From Xanthomonas phaseoli pv. phaseoli (lineage in GTDB: Bacteria > Pseudomonadota > Gammaproteobacteria > Xanthomonadales > Xanthomonadaceae), in NCBI GenBank assembly GCA_022749655.1, contig CP094243.1, positions 186,001 to 250,000 on the forward strand: a DNA stretch of 64,000 nucleotides, read 5' to 3'. Below, piece by piece: positions 39,548-49,621 of the stretch. The first letter of the stretch is position 1, and every line of letters starts with the position of its first letter. The notes beneath the pieces were generated by a model. That model made no database searches, had not been told where the DNA came from, and saw only the letters and a program-made list of their open reading frames with translations. Both the position numbers and the translations under genes were made by a program.

Positions 39548-41745
39548 TCAATACCGCCAACGCAGCGACACGCTGACAAAGCGCGGTTCGCCGTAGTTCT
39601 GATAATCCAGATTCGCCCAATAGGTCTTGTCGAACGCGTTACGAACCGCCAGCGAGGCGGTCCACTGCTCGCTGATGCGGTAATTGGCGTTCAAATGCAC
39701 CAGCGCGTACGGGTTCTGCACCACGGTGACCGGCGTGGTGGCGCCCGTGCCGTCGCCGGTGGGGCGTGCGATATTGAAGCCGCGTACTGCGCTCTGCCAA
39801 CTCACGCCGCCGCCGATGCTCAACCGGTCCCACGTCCCCGGCAGGCGCCACTGGGTGGAGAGTTGCAGATAGTCTTCGGGCAGGTTGGCGTAGATCGCAT
39901 CGGTGGGCGCGCGCGTCACCTTGACGTGGGTATAGCCGGCGTTGATGGTCCAACCGGGCAACACTTCGCCATTGAAATCCACTTCCCAACCGCGGCTCTT
40001 GGTGCCATCCACGCCGATGTACGCTGAGCTGCCATCCGGCAGCGAAGCTTCCGGCTGGGTCATGTCGCGCACCGCGTAGTTGTCCTGCTTGGCTTCGAAC
40101 ACGGCGGCGGTGGCCATCGCGTGGCCATCGAACAACTGCGCCTTGATGCCGGCTTCCAGGTTGGACCCTTCCACCGGCGCGAGCAGGGTGTTGTCCTTGT
40201 CGCGGTAGTTCTGCGGGTTGAAGATTTCGGTGTAGCTGGCGTAGACCGACACCTCCGGCACGATGTCGTACACCAGGCCGACGTACGGGGTGACTTCGTC
40301 GCTGACTTCATAGCGGCCGCTGGTGCCGGTGTAGCGGCCGCTGGCATTGAACGCCTGGGTGCGGGTTTCCCAGGAGCTCAGCCGCGCGCCGGCAATCAAC
40401 GACAGCGGATCGGCCAGCCGCAAGCGCGTGGAGGCATACACGCCGCGCTGGGTGGTGCGTGCGTCGCGTCGCGCGCCGGTACGCGTGTAGCTCACCGCGG
40501 ATGCGTCGCCATTCCAGTTACGGATGTTGGGAATGAAATAGCACCGTTCGCTGCCGCAGGTGGTCCAGTCGTCGGGATAGGTCTGCGCCAGGGTATAGGT
40601 GGTCGATTGCAGGTCCTGCCAGCTGCCGCCGATCACCACGTCGTGCTGGCGGCCGAACAAGGCGAACCCGCCGGACAGGTACACGTCCACGCTATCGCGC
40701 GTGTCCTGCGTTTCGCCAGCGTTGGCGCGCAGAAACACGCCGCTGCCATCGGCGGCCGGGTAACCGGTGCCGTAGACGCGCAGGCTCTGCACGGCGCCCT
40801 TGGTGTGGGCGGCGTTGACGCGCAGCAACCAGTCCTGCCCGAAGCGCTGCTCCAGGTTGGCGAATGCCGTGCTGGTGTCGCGCTGCCAGCGTGTCCATTC
40901 CGGCGCCATGTTGGTCGAGCGCGACAGGTTGGCGAAGGAGCCGTCGGCGGCGAAGAACGGCACCGTGCCCAGGTCGAACCGACCGGGCTGTTGTCCTGGC
41001 GCTGGTAGCCCACGGTCAGCGTGCTGCTGTCGGTCAGGTCGCCTTCCAGCACCGCCATGCCCGACATCTTGTTGTCGTGGTAACGGTCGTAGTAGTAATC
41101 GCGATCCTGCCAGGCGGCCACCACGCGGCTGCGCAAGCGTCCGTCTTCGGTCAGCGGCGCGTTGACGTCGGCCTGCATGCGGCGGAAATCCCAGGTGCCC
41201 GCACTCACTCCGAACGAGGCGTCGAAGTCCTTGCCCGGGCGCTTGCGCAACAGGTTCACCGTGGCCGAGGGAATGCCCGCACCGGTGAGCAGGCCATTGG
41301 CGCCGCGGATCACTTCGATGCGGTCGTAGAAGACCGTGTCGTATTCCTGATTGGTGGCGCCGCTGTAGGTGGGCAGGCCATCGACCTGGAAGTCGGTGAT
41401 CTGGAAACCGCGCGCGAAATACAACGGCCGCTGGGTGTCGTAGAACGACACGTTGACGCCAGTCACATTGCGCATCACATCGTCGATGCTGAACAGCGAT
41501 TGCTCTTCCAGGCGCTGCAACCCGATCACGCTCACCGACTGCGGGGTTTCCTGCAGGGTCAGCGGCAGCCGCGTGGTGGTGGCCGGTTGCGCGCGACTCA
41601 CCGTGCCATTGACGCTGACCTGGTCGAGCGTCGTGGCGTTGGTCGCATCGGCGGCGTCAGCGGCATGGGCGGCGGGAGCCAAGGTCGACAGCGCGCACAG
41701 CAGCGCGGCAGACAATAGGCCAAGGGGAGCGATGGCAGCAGACAT
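39548..41745 (-). CDS. TonB-dependent siderophore receptor (frame broken)
   Basis: About 733 residues from MSAAIAPLGLLS (41745). Signal peptide ending AAHAAD. The plug domain includes LPLTLQETPQSVSVI and EVIRGANGLLTGAG; the beta-barrel ends in Phe/Tyr-type FVSVSLRWRY, the outer-membrane terminal signature. A base is missing in a C-run at 40968-40970 (STWGTVPFF). The plug matches FpvA/FhuE-type ferric siderophore receptors; the siderophore is not predictable. A Fur-box-like site at 41901-41921 upstream supports iron control. No FecIR-type regulator or transporter lies alongside. Confidence 0.88.
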
Positions 41746-41900
41746 GGGGCGTTCTCGTCGATCGCTGCGGACGCAGCGCGTCACGCAACAGGGAAAGGCA
41801 CAGGCACACGCGGGCGTCCACTCGAACCGGCTGGCTGACCCTGCGCGGGCTGGCGATGCGACACGAACGACATGGCCGGACGCGGCCAAGATGTGACGTA

Positions 41901-41921
41901 AATGTAAATCGTTATCGTTTA
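41901..41921 (-). promoter_or_regulatory. Candidate Fur box of the TonB-dependent receptor
   Basis: The minus strand reads TAAACGATAACGATTTACAT, an A/T-rich island in a GC-rich setting with GATAACGATTT resembling the GATAATGAT repeats of Fur boxes. About 155 bp upstream of the receptor start. Confidence 0.5.
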
Positions 41922-42029
41922 TGTGGCAAGCAGCACGTTTCTGCGTTCGCCTGGGAAGCGGCGGCGCGCCTTGCCGGCTGCGGCGCGCGCGCGGCGTCCT
42001 GGGCCAGCGCCACATGGCTGAACTGCACC

Positions 42030-42510
42030 TCAGGCCAGATGCGACAACGGCAGACCTTCCGGCGCCTTCACCGTGCGCAGCACGAAGCTGGAATTCACAT
42101 CCGATACGCCGGTGGCATTGAGCAGGCGATCGAGCAGGAACCGCGAGAAGTGTTCCAGGTCGCGCACCTGCACCTGCAACAGGTAATCCATGTCGCCGGT
42201 CAGCGCCCAGCACGCCACCACCTCGTCCCAGCCGCGCACGCCCTCGGCGAAATGCTCGATGTCGGCCTGCCCGTGCTGCTCCAGCTGCACGCGCACGAAT
42301 GCCTGCAAACCCAGCCCCAGCGCGCGCGTCCAGGCGCGCGCCATAGCCGGCGATGATACCGGCCGCCTCCAGCCGCTGGGTGCGGCGCAGGCACGCCGAC
42401 GCCGACAGATTGACCTGCACGGCCAGCTCCGCATTGCTGCTGCGGCCCTGCGTCTGCAGCAAGGCGAGCAGGCGCAAATCGGTGCGGTCCAGGGCGATGG
42501 GTTGATCCAT
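42030..42510 (-). CDS. Lrp/AsnC family regulator (frame broken)
   Basis: About 160 residues from MDQPIALDRTDLRLL (42510). N-terminal AsnC helix-turn-helix (SNAELAVQVNLSASACLRRTQRLEAAGII), then, in the other frame, the RAM ligand domain (FVRVQLEQHGQADIEHFAEG, VVACWALTGDMDYLLQVQV). The frame is lost in a GC run at 42320-42328. Amino-acid-sensing octameric regulator. Divergent from phenylalanine hydroxylase with 128 bp between them, so it probably controls that gene and itself (inference). Confidence 0.85.
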
Positions 42511-42638
42511 ATGTTGCGCAGCAGCAGACCAAGACGCACGAATCTTGCGCCAATCCGCTTATGACACGCAAGATTCACAATCCCGTTGCGCGCGCATCCG
42601 GCTAAGGTGACGGCTGATCACCCGGGAAGTGCCGCTGC

Positions 42639-43529
42639 ATGAAAACCGCCCCGCAACGCGTCGAAAACCAGCTCACCGACAAGGGCTATGTGCCGGTCTA
42701 CACCATCGCGGTGGTGGAGCAGCCGTGGGACGGCTACAGCGCCGACGATCACGCCACCTGGGGCACCTTGTATCGGCGCCAGCGCGAGCTGCTGGTCGGT
42801 CGGGCCTGCGACGAGTTCCTGCAGGCGCAGGACGCGATGGGCATGGGCGATACGCACATCCCGCGCTTCGATGCGCTCAACCAGGTGTTGCAGGCCGCCA
42901 CCGGCTGGACCCTGGTCGGCGTGCAGGGCCTGCTGCCGGAGCTGGATTTCTTCGACCATCTGGCCAACAGGCGCTTCCCGGTGACCTGGTGGATCCGCCG
43001 GCCCGATCAAATCGATTACATCGCCGAACCGGACTTGTTCCATGACCTGTTCGGCCACGTGCCGTTGTTGATGAACCCGCTGTTTGCCGACTTCATGCAG
43101 GCCTATGGCCGCGGCGGGGTCAAGGCGCACGGCATCGGCCCGGACGCGCTGCAGAACCTCACCCGGCTGTATTGGTACACCGTGGAATTCGGTCTGATCG
43201 ACACGCCGCAGGGCCTGCGCATCTACGGTGCCGGCATCGTGTCGTCCAAGGGCGAATCGCTGTATTCGCTGGAATCGCCGGCACCCAACCGCATCGGGTT
43301 CGACCTGCAACGCATCATGCGCACGCGCTACCGCATCGACAGCTTCCAGAAGACCTATTTCGTCATCGACAGTTTTGCGCAGCTGATGGAGGCCACCGCG
43401 CCGGACTTCACCCCGATCTATGCCGAGCTTGCACAACAGCCGCAGGTGCCGGCCGGTGATGTGCTGCCGAGCGATCGGGTGATCCAGCGCGGCAGCGGCG
43501 AGGGTTGGAGCCGCGACGGCGACGTGTGA
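42639..43529 (+). CDS. phhA: Phenylalanine-4-hydroxylase
   Basis: 296 residues. Tetrahydrobiopterin-dependent non-heme iron enzyme that turns phenylalanine into tyrosine. The iron site is in DLFHDLFGHVPLL (two His) with the third ligand Glu in YWYTVEFGLI. The pterin region is ITWW-like PVTWWIRRPDQ, and GAGIVSSKGESLYSLES is conserved. The fold is the single bacterial catalytic domain without regulatory ACT domain. No pterin carbinolamine dehydratase gene is adjacent. Opposite an Lrp-type regulator. Confidence 0.95.
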   Translation: MKTAPQRVENQLTDKGYVPVYTIAVVEQPWDGYSADDHATWGTLYRRQRELLVGRACDEFLQAQDAMGMGDTHIPRFDALNQVLQAATGWTLVGVQGLLPELDFFDHLANRRFPVTWWIRRPDQIDYIAEPDLFHDLFGHVPLLMNPLFADFMQAYGRGGVKAHGIGPDALQNLTRLYWYTVEFGLIDTPQGLRIYGAGIVSSKGESLYSLESPAPNRIGFDLQRIMRTRYRIDSFQKTYFVIDSFAQLMEATAPDFTPIYAELAQQPQVPAGDVLPSDRVIQRGSGEGWSRDGDV

Positions 43530-43550
43530 GGTCGCGGCGGCTCCGCTGGC

Positions 43551-43582
43551 GCGGCACCAACCGCCGTACGCGGCGGTGCCGC
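43551..43582 (+). terminator. Hairpin downstream of phhA
   Basis: Inverted repeat gcggcacc / ggtgccgc with an inner ccgcc/ggcgg pairing, 22 bp past the stop codon. No T-run follows, so only a candidate transcript end. Confidence 0.4.
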
Positions 43583-43670
43583 GGGCACGCTGGCGCGACG
43601 TGACCTGCACCGACTCGACACCACCGCCAACGCGCACTAAGGTCGAACCTCCCCACATCGCCTTCGCTCA

Positions 43671-44314
43671 ATGGACCTGACGCATCTGCGCATCCGGCGC
43701 TTGGAGCTGGACGACACCCGCCTGCTGTTCACCCTGGCCAACGGCATCCGCATCGACGAGCCCATCCAGGCGCATCGGCTCCTGCTCAAGGCATCGCCGC
43801 CGCAACGCGCGCAATGGCAGATCACCGAAGACGGCTTCGGGGTGAACTGGCCCGCAGTGGCGCCCCCACCCCGGAAGGCCTGCTCAACATGCCCGAATTG
43901 CTGTGGCGCCGCCGCGCTGCCCGTGTGCAGGCCAAGCTCAGCCAATTGCGCGGGCGCATGGATGCGCTGTCGCCGGGTGAGCGCGAACTCATCGCGCTGG
44001 CGCGGCTGGATGCGGACATGAACGAGAGCGGCTACGCCCGCTATTTCGACCGCTGGGATGCGGCGACCCGCAGCGATGCATTGCGGGGGCTGGCCGCGAT
44101 GGGCGCGGCGCAAGCGCGCCAGGCCATCGAAGGCCTGGGCACAGTGTTCGAGCGTCTGGAAGAAGACCCGAATCTGCTCAGCATCGAAGACATTCTCGAT
44201 GCCATGAGCGACACCGACCGCCAACGCGTGGATGGTTGGGAAGAGGTCTACTACCGCCGTTCGGCCGAACTGGCGCGCCTGGGTCTGACGCACTATGGGG
44301 TGGACAAGGCCTGA
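43671..44314 (+). CDS. DUF2442 and DUF4375-like hypothetical protein (frame broken)
   Basis: About 215 residues. Residues 1-65 (LRIRRLELDDTRLLFTLANG...FGVNWPAV) look like DUF2442, a small domain often in toxin-antitoxin-type or regulatory proteins. The rest (ESGYARYFDRWDAATRSDAL, VFERLEEDPN) resembles the DMP19/DUF4375 helical fold. A G is missing at about 43858-43862. Function unknown. Same strand as phhA, 141 bp after it. Confidence 0.6.
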
Positions 44315-44529
44315 GGGTGCTGGAACGCTTGCATCGCCGGATGTCGGCGGCGAACACCACTGACGCGGTTCGTGGGCCGGCGCAATTGGCTGTCTGCTGT
44401 CGCTGATCCACCGCAGCCTTTTGCGCTTGGAAGCAGACCGACCCGCACGCTGGCCATGCCTGATTGCAACGCAGCCCCTATGAAAAAACGCAGCGCTTCG
44501 TTGCAGCCGCGCTGTCTTGGGCGCAAGAC

Positions 44530-45642
44530 TTACTTGGATGCGGTGTACGTCAGCAACAGCACCAGCGGTTCTTCGCCGGTTTGCTGCAGGGCGTGCGTGC
44601 TGCCCGGCCGCGTCAACAACGCATCGCCGGCAGCGACCTGGTATTGCTTGCCATCCAGCGCGTATAAGCCGCGCCCGCTGACGATGTAGTAGATCTCGTC
44701 CTTGTCGTGCAAGTGCAGGCCGATGCCGGCGCCTTTGTGCAGCACCCGCTTGCGCAGCACGAACGTCAGATCCGGGGCGTCGGCGAAAAACGGATAGGCG
44801 GTGGTCGGGCCGGCGCCACCGTGTGGGCCCGGTTGGCGACGCGCAAGATCACGTTCGTGTGCGATCAACGACGGATGCGGTTGTGCGGCGCGTTGCGCGG
44901 CGGTGTCGGGCGCAGCACCGCAATCGGCGTCGCGCCGCAGCTGCGCCTTGAGCGTCGGCTGCAGTTGCACCCATCCTTGCACTACCAGGCAGGCGATGGC
45001 GGTCGCGCCGGCACGGCTGAAGTGGGTACCGTCGGCCTTGCCCTGTTCGGGCACGAACAGAAAATACGGTTTGGCGGCCTGCTCGCCGAGCGCGCGGATC
45101 CAGTCGCTGGAACTGGCGTTGAGATCGATCAGCTCCACCTGGTCCTGCGCGGCAAGTTGCTGCATCGCCAGGGTGTAGCGACCGTGCGTGTCGAGCAACG
45201 CGCCGAAGTCGTACAACAGCCGGGCGGCCGGCGTGATCAGGATCGGCGTGGCGCCTTTGTCGCGCGCAGTGGCGATATAGCGGCGCAGGAACTGCACGTA
45301 ATCGGTCGTGGGATCGGTGTAGCGCGTGGGGTCTTCGCGTTTGGCATCGTTATGACCGAACTGGATCAGCAAGACATCGCCGCGCTGCAGTTCTTTTGCG
45401 ATGGCATCCAGCCGCCCTTCGGCAATGAAACTGCGCGTACTGCGGCCGCCCTTGGCATGGTTGTGTACCTGCCACTGCGCCGGATCGAACCAGTCCTGCA
45501 GCAGTTGGCCCCAACCGGCTTGCGGGGCGCGCTCGGCACCGTATTCGGCAGCCGTGGAATCACCGGCGATGAAGATGCGCTGCGGCGCGGCGTGGGCGAT
45601 GCCGGTGCAGAGCAACAGCATGGCGATAAGCAGTCGATGCAT
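44530..45642 (-). CDS. Rhamnogalacturonan acetylesterase-like SGNH hydrolase fused to a cupin
   Basis: 370 residues. Signal peptide LLLCTGIAHA. SGNH blocks: FIAGDSTAAEYG (nucleophile Ser), NHAKGGRSTRSF, FGHNDAKRED and DGTHFSRAGA with the catalytic Asp-x-x-His. Residues about 255-370 form a cupin (LHLHDKDEIYYIVSGRGL; GDALLTRPGSTHALQQ). Family role: removes acetyl groups from rhamnogalacturonan pectin so that other enzymes can cut it. The cupin may bind a sugar or tune the metal; such a fusion is unusual. Downstream on the same strand of the kduI-kduD-isomerase genes. Confidence 0.85.
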   Translation of the reverse strand: MHRLLIAMLLLCTGIAHAAPQRIFIAGDSTAAEYGAERAPQAGWGQLLQDWFDPAQWQVHNHAKGGRSTRSFIAEGRLDAIAKELQRGDVLLIQFGHNDAKREDPTRYTDPTTDYVQFLRRYIATARDKGATPILITPAARLLYDFGALLDTHGRYTLAMQQLAAQDQVELIDLNASSSDWIRALGEQAAKPYFLFVPEQGKADGTHFSRAGATAIACLVVQGWVQLQPTLKAQLRRDADCGAAPDTAAQRAAQPHPSLIAHERDLARRQPGPHGGAGPTTAYPFFADAPDLTFVLRKRVLHKGAGIGLHLHDKDEIYYIVSGRGLYALDGKQYQVAAGDALLTRPGSTHALQQTGEEPLVLLLTYTASK

Positions 45643-46211
45643 GAGGGGCTCCGCTGAGTGCACGTGCGGTTACTTGCTGTTGTTGCGGTTTGCATCGACG
45701 CATGGGGCGCATGCGTGGTCTTGGGCGATGCAATTGCGCTTTGCGCGCTCACTGGGCTCGGCAGAGCCACGCGTTGATGCCGTTGGTAAGCGATGCAATG
45801 GTGTGACCGTTTCGTCGATGGTTCGGCGCGTGCGTCTAGCTGCCTGGATTGGCTGTCTTCCGCCGTACCCTCACCCCAACCCCGCTCCGCGCCCAGCCCA
45901 CGCCCACACCTTGCAGCGTGGGCGCTCGAAGGCGGGCGCGCCGATGGCGCGCTAGCCCTGTCTTTTTCGCCCTGCCGGAAGAGGGCCGACGTGCGTGCAG
46001 GCGTGTTGCCTGCGTGCGCGTAGTGGCACTCCAGTTACAGAGGCGTCAAAGGTCGACATTGCCGGATCAAGCGATGCCCCTGATGAAGCGCATTTATCCA
46101 TGAAGGGCCCGCTTGGGCTTGCGATGCATGAAGCTCAGACGATCTGCTGCATCGTGGCACTGGCACATGCCTGCTCTGTAAACAAGATCAGGCATGCGCG
46201 TGCAGCGTGAC
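45643..46211. repeat. Intergenic region with Xanthomonas repeat copy
   Basis: About 570 bp, no gene. Bases 45868-45990 carry a full copy of the 'ccctcaccccaaccccg..cgctcgaagg..gcgcgccgatggcgcgc' element, inverted relative to that at 37600-37715. Confidence 0.6.
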
Positions 46212-46868
46212 TCACGCAGCAGCCGCTTCGGTCTTGCCCAGCACGCCGGCAACGAAGTTGCGGATTTCTGCATCCTGCGCGTTGTCGAAGAAGCATTGCT
46301 GGAAGCGCTCGCCGCCGACGGCCTGCTTGATCAGCTCCGGATCGATAGCGCGCAGGCCGTCCAGGTACGACTTGGCGGTGGCCTGCTTGAGCTGGGTCAG
46401 GATGCCGGCGTTGGCCTGCTGCGATTCGCGACGCTCGGCCGGGTAACCCATGCCGCGCTCGCCGCTGAAAGCCTTTTCGAAGATGTAGCGCACGTTGATT
46501 TCCGCACCCCAGCCGTAGCCCTTGGCAAACGCCAGCGACAGCGCGTTGCCGTTGTTGACCTGGGCGAACAGGTAGGCGTCGGTCGGCTCGATGCAATAGC
46601 CGCAGAACACGCCCGGGTGCGCGTTGAGCGACATCATCGCGCCCTGACCGGTACCGCAGCCGGCCACCACGAAGTCCACCGCCTTGGAGTTCAGCAGCAG
46701 GCTGGCGACGATGCCCAGGTGGATATAGGTCAGGCGGTGGTCGTTGTCGCCGTCCATGCCGACGTTGAACACGCTGTGGCCCTGCTCGCTGGCGACGTCG
46801 TTGAGCTGTTGCAGGATCACCGGGTTCTTGGCGGCCTGGCTAAACTCATTCATGAGTGCGATTTTCAT
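46212..46868 (-). CDS. RpiB/LacA/LacB-type sugar-phosphate isomerase, long form
   Basis: 218 residues, about 65 longer than ordinary RpiB. The shared core (FVVAGCGTGQGAMMSLN) matches the RpiB/LacB active-site Cys-Gly-Thr-Gly loop. The C-terminal extra part (IFEKAFSGERGMGYPAERR... and LRAIDPELIKQAVGG) is found in homologs next to kduI and kduD. Its linkage suggests an isomerisation in uronate or keto-deoxy sugar breakdown rather than ribose; this is an inference. Possibly co-transcribed with kduD upstream, though 307 bp apart. Confidence 0.75.
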   Translation of the reverse strand: MKIALMNEFSQAAKNPVILQQLNDVASEQGHSVFNVGMDGDNDHRLTYIHLGIVASLLLNSKAVDFVVAGCGTGQGAMMSLNAHPGVFCGYCIEPTDAYLFAQVNNGNALSLAFAKGYGWGAEINVRYIFEKAFSGERGMGYPAERRESQQANAGILTQLKQATAKSYLDGLRAIDPELIKQAVGGERFQQCFFDNAQDAEIRNFVAGVLGKTEAAAA

Positions 46869-47175
46869 GGGAATGCTCCGATTGGGTTGGGGAAGATTCT
46901 TAAAAGGATTGTTGCCAGGTCGCGATGATGCGTGCGTTTGGTTGCCGTTTTTTCAACTGCCGGCGCATTGTTCGTTGCAGTGATCAAGGCGCTGATGCAG
47001 TCGGCAAGGCAGATTGCCGCGAAGCACATTGGCAGTTGATTGATGTGCGTGTGACAGACCCTCATCCGCCCTTCGGGCACCTTCTCCCGCAGGCGGGAGA
47101 AGGACACCACAGCGCAGCAACAGCAGGGGCGGCGGCGCGCGTTGGAGGGTGCGCGTCATCGCCGTGCGATCTGGA
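46869..47175. repeat. Intergenic region with palindromic repeat element
   Basis: Bases 47066-47106 contain the palindrome-bearing element (catccgcccttcggg / accttctcccgc-agg-cgggagaaggacacc), the intact form of the copy decayed at 1325-1382. A strong hairpin; could end kduD transcripts. No gene. Confidence 0.6.
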
Positions 47176-47929
47176 TCAGCGCGCCAGCCAGCCACCGTCG
47201 ACCGGAATGATGGCGCCGTTGACGTAGTCCGACGCGCTGCTGGCCAGGAACACCGCGGTACCGCCCAGGTCGGCCGGCACGCCCCAGCGCGCGGCCGGGA
47301 TGCGGTCCAGGATGGCCTTGTTGCGGTCTTCGTCGGCACGCAGCTGCGCGGTGTTGTCGGTGGCCATATAGCCCGGTGCGATGGCATTGGTGGTCACGCC
47401 CTTGCTGGCCCATTCGTTGGCAAGCAGGCGGGTGATGCCGGCGATGCCCGACTTGCTGGCGGTGTAGGACGGCACGCGGATGCCGCCCTGGAACGACAAC
47501 ATCGAGGCAATGTTGATGATCTTGCCGCGGCCCTGCGCAATGAAGTGACGGCCTGCGGCCTGCGCCATGAAGAAGGCCGACTTCAGGTTGACGTTGAGCA
47601 CGTCGTCCCAATCCTGCTCGCTGAAATCCACTGCGTCGGTGCGACGGATCAGGCCGGCGTTGTTGACCAAGATATCCAGCCCGCCGAGGCCGGCGATGGT
47701 CTCGTCGATGATGCGCTGCACCGGCTCAATGCTGATCAGGTTGGCTTCGATGGCGATGAAGCGGCGGCCCAGCGCCTTGACCTTTTTCGGTCTCGGTAGG
47801 CGCCTGGATGCCGGCGGCAGCGATGTCGGCGCCGGCTTCGGCTAATGCCAGCGCGATGCCCTGGCCCAAGCCGGTGTTGGCACCGGTGACCAGTGCGACC
47901 TTGCCTTCGAGACTGAACGGATTGCTCAT
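47176..47929 (-). CDS. kduD: 2-dehydro-3-deoxy-D-gluconate 5-dehydrogenase KduD (frame broken)
   Basis: About 251 residues from MSNPFSLEGKVALVTG (47929). Short-chain dehydrogenase: TGANTGLGQG cofactor loop, NNAG in LVNNAGLIRR, catalytic Ser in NIASMLSFQGG and YTASKSG, ending GAIIPVDGGWLAR. It reduces 2,5-diketo-3-deoxygluconate from unsaturated galacturonate to KDG. The break is an extra T (A on the coding strand) in a run at 47783-47787. Follows kduI by 183 bp on the same strand. Confidence 0.9.
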
Positions 47930-48112
47930 TACCTTATCGCTCCTGCTGGGTGTGCGGTGGTGTGCTGTGAGCCGCGCAGCGCGCGGACGATTGCGTCTTA
48001 TGAGTGGGGTTGCGCCACAAGCCCTTGCATCGCGCCGGCGTTGCTGGCCCCGGCTTGAACACAGCGGTGTCATGGCCGCGGCCGTCTGCATGCAGGCGCA
48101 TGGATGCAGGCC

Positions 48113-49018
<906 letters not shown>

Positions 49019-49028
49019 CTACCGACTC

Positions 49029-49046
49029 TGGTTAACCGGTGTCATT
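49029..49046. promoter_or_regulatory. Uronate-regulon operator A (kduI)
   Basis: TGGTTAACCGGTGTCATT; its reverse complement AATGACACCGGTTAACCA agrees at all but one base with the site at 56333-56350 and in 16 of 18 with that at 52448-52465. Centre ACCGGT is palindromic. Fits a LacI-family operator; lies about 62-80 bp upstream of kduI. Confidence 0.8.
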
Positions 49047-49103
49047 GCGCAGTGCACGAAAGACGGTGTGGGGCGGCGAGGACTGTCCACTTCCCTTCTG
49101 GCA

Positions 49104-49476
49104 TCGGGAGACGGTGGCGCGTGGCGCCGGATAGGGTCCGAGGCTGCGCGCTGTGCTGGGAGGCAAGGCGCAATCTGCACGTAAAGGTTGCCGGCGGTCA
49201 GCGCCGGCCTGGGCTCTTAAATGGCTGTCTGCCGCCGTACCCTCACCCCAACCCCTCTCCCGCAGGGAGAGGGGCTTTGATCCTTCTCCCGTCGGGAGAC
49301 GGTGGCGCGTGCGTCGGATGAGGGTCCGAGGCTGCGCGCTGTGCTGGGAGGCAAGGCGCAATCTGCACGTGAAGGTTGCCGGCGATCGGCGCGTGCCTGG
49401 GTGCTCGGATGGCTGTCTGCCGCCGTACCCTCACCCCAACCCCTCTCCCGCAGGGAGAGGGGCTTTACAGCAGCGA
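49104..49476. repeat. 188-bp tandem duplication with Xanthomonas intergenic repeat
   Basis: Two head-to-tail copies (49104-49291 and 49292-49476). Both include tcgggagacggtggcgcg, ccgaggctgcgcgctgtg and the 'ccctcaccccaacccctctcccgc' block, with a few base differences. Further repeats of the 'cgaagggcggat' class follow at 49485-49530. Occupies most of the gap between kduI and the LacI-type regulator. Confidence 0.8.
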
Positions 49477-49621
49477 CCGCGGACTGCCTTCCCCGCCTGC
49501 GGGGGAAGGTGCCCGAAGGGCGGATGGGGGCCAGCCGTTGGCCGAACGCAGCGTGTTCCTTCTTCCGGCGAGAACGTGGCGCGTAGCTCCGGCTAAGGGC
49601 GCGGCGCGCGGCGCGCGGCGC

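Noticed and set aside
40633..42510. Apparent single protein joining the Lrp regulator to the TonB receptor
   Set aside because: The joined frame arises from the Lrp frame break and absence of stops in GC-rich DNA; the middle has no conservation and both genes have their own starts and ends.
44315..44529. Possible small gene between the DUF2442 gene and the esterase
   Set aside because: No frame has a ribosome site, conserved features or sensible composition.
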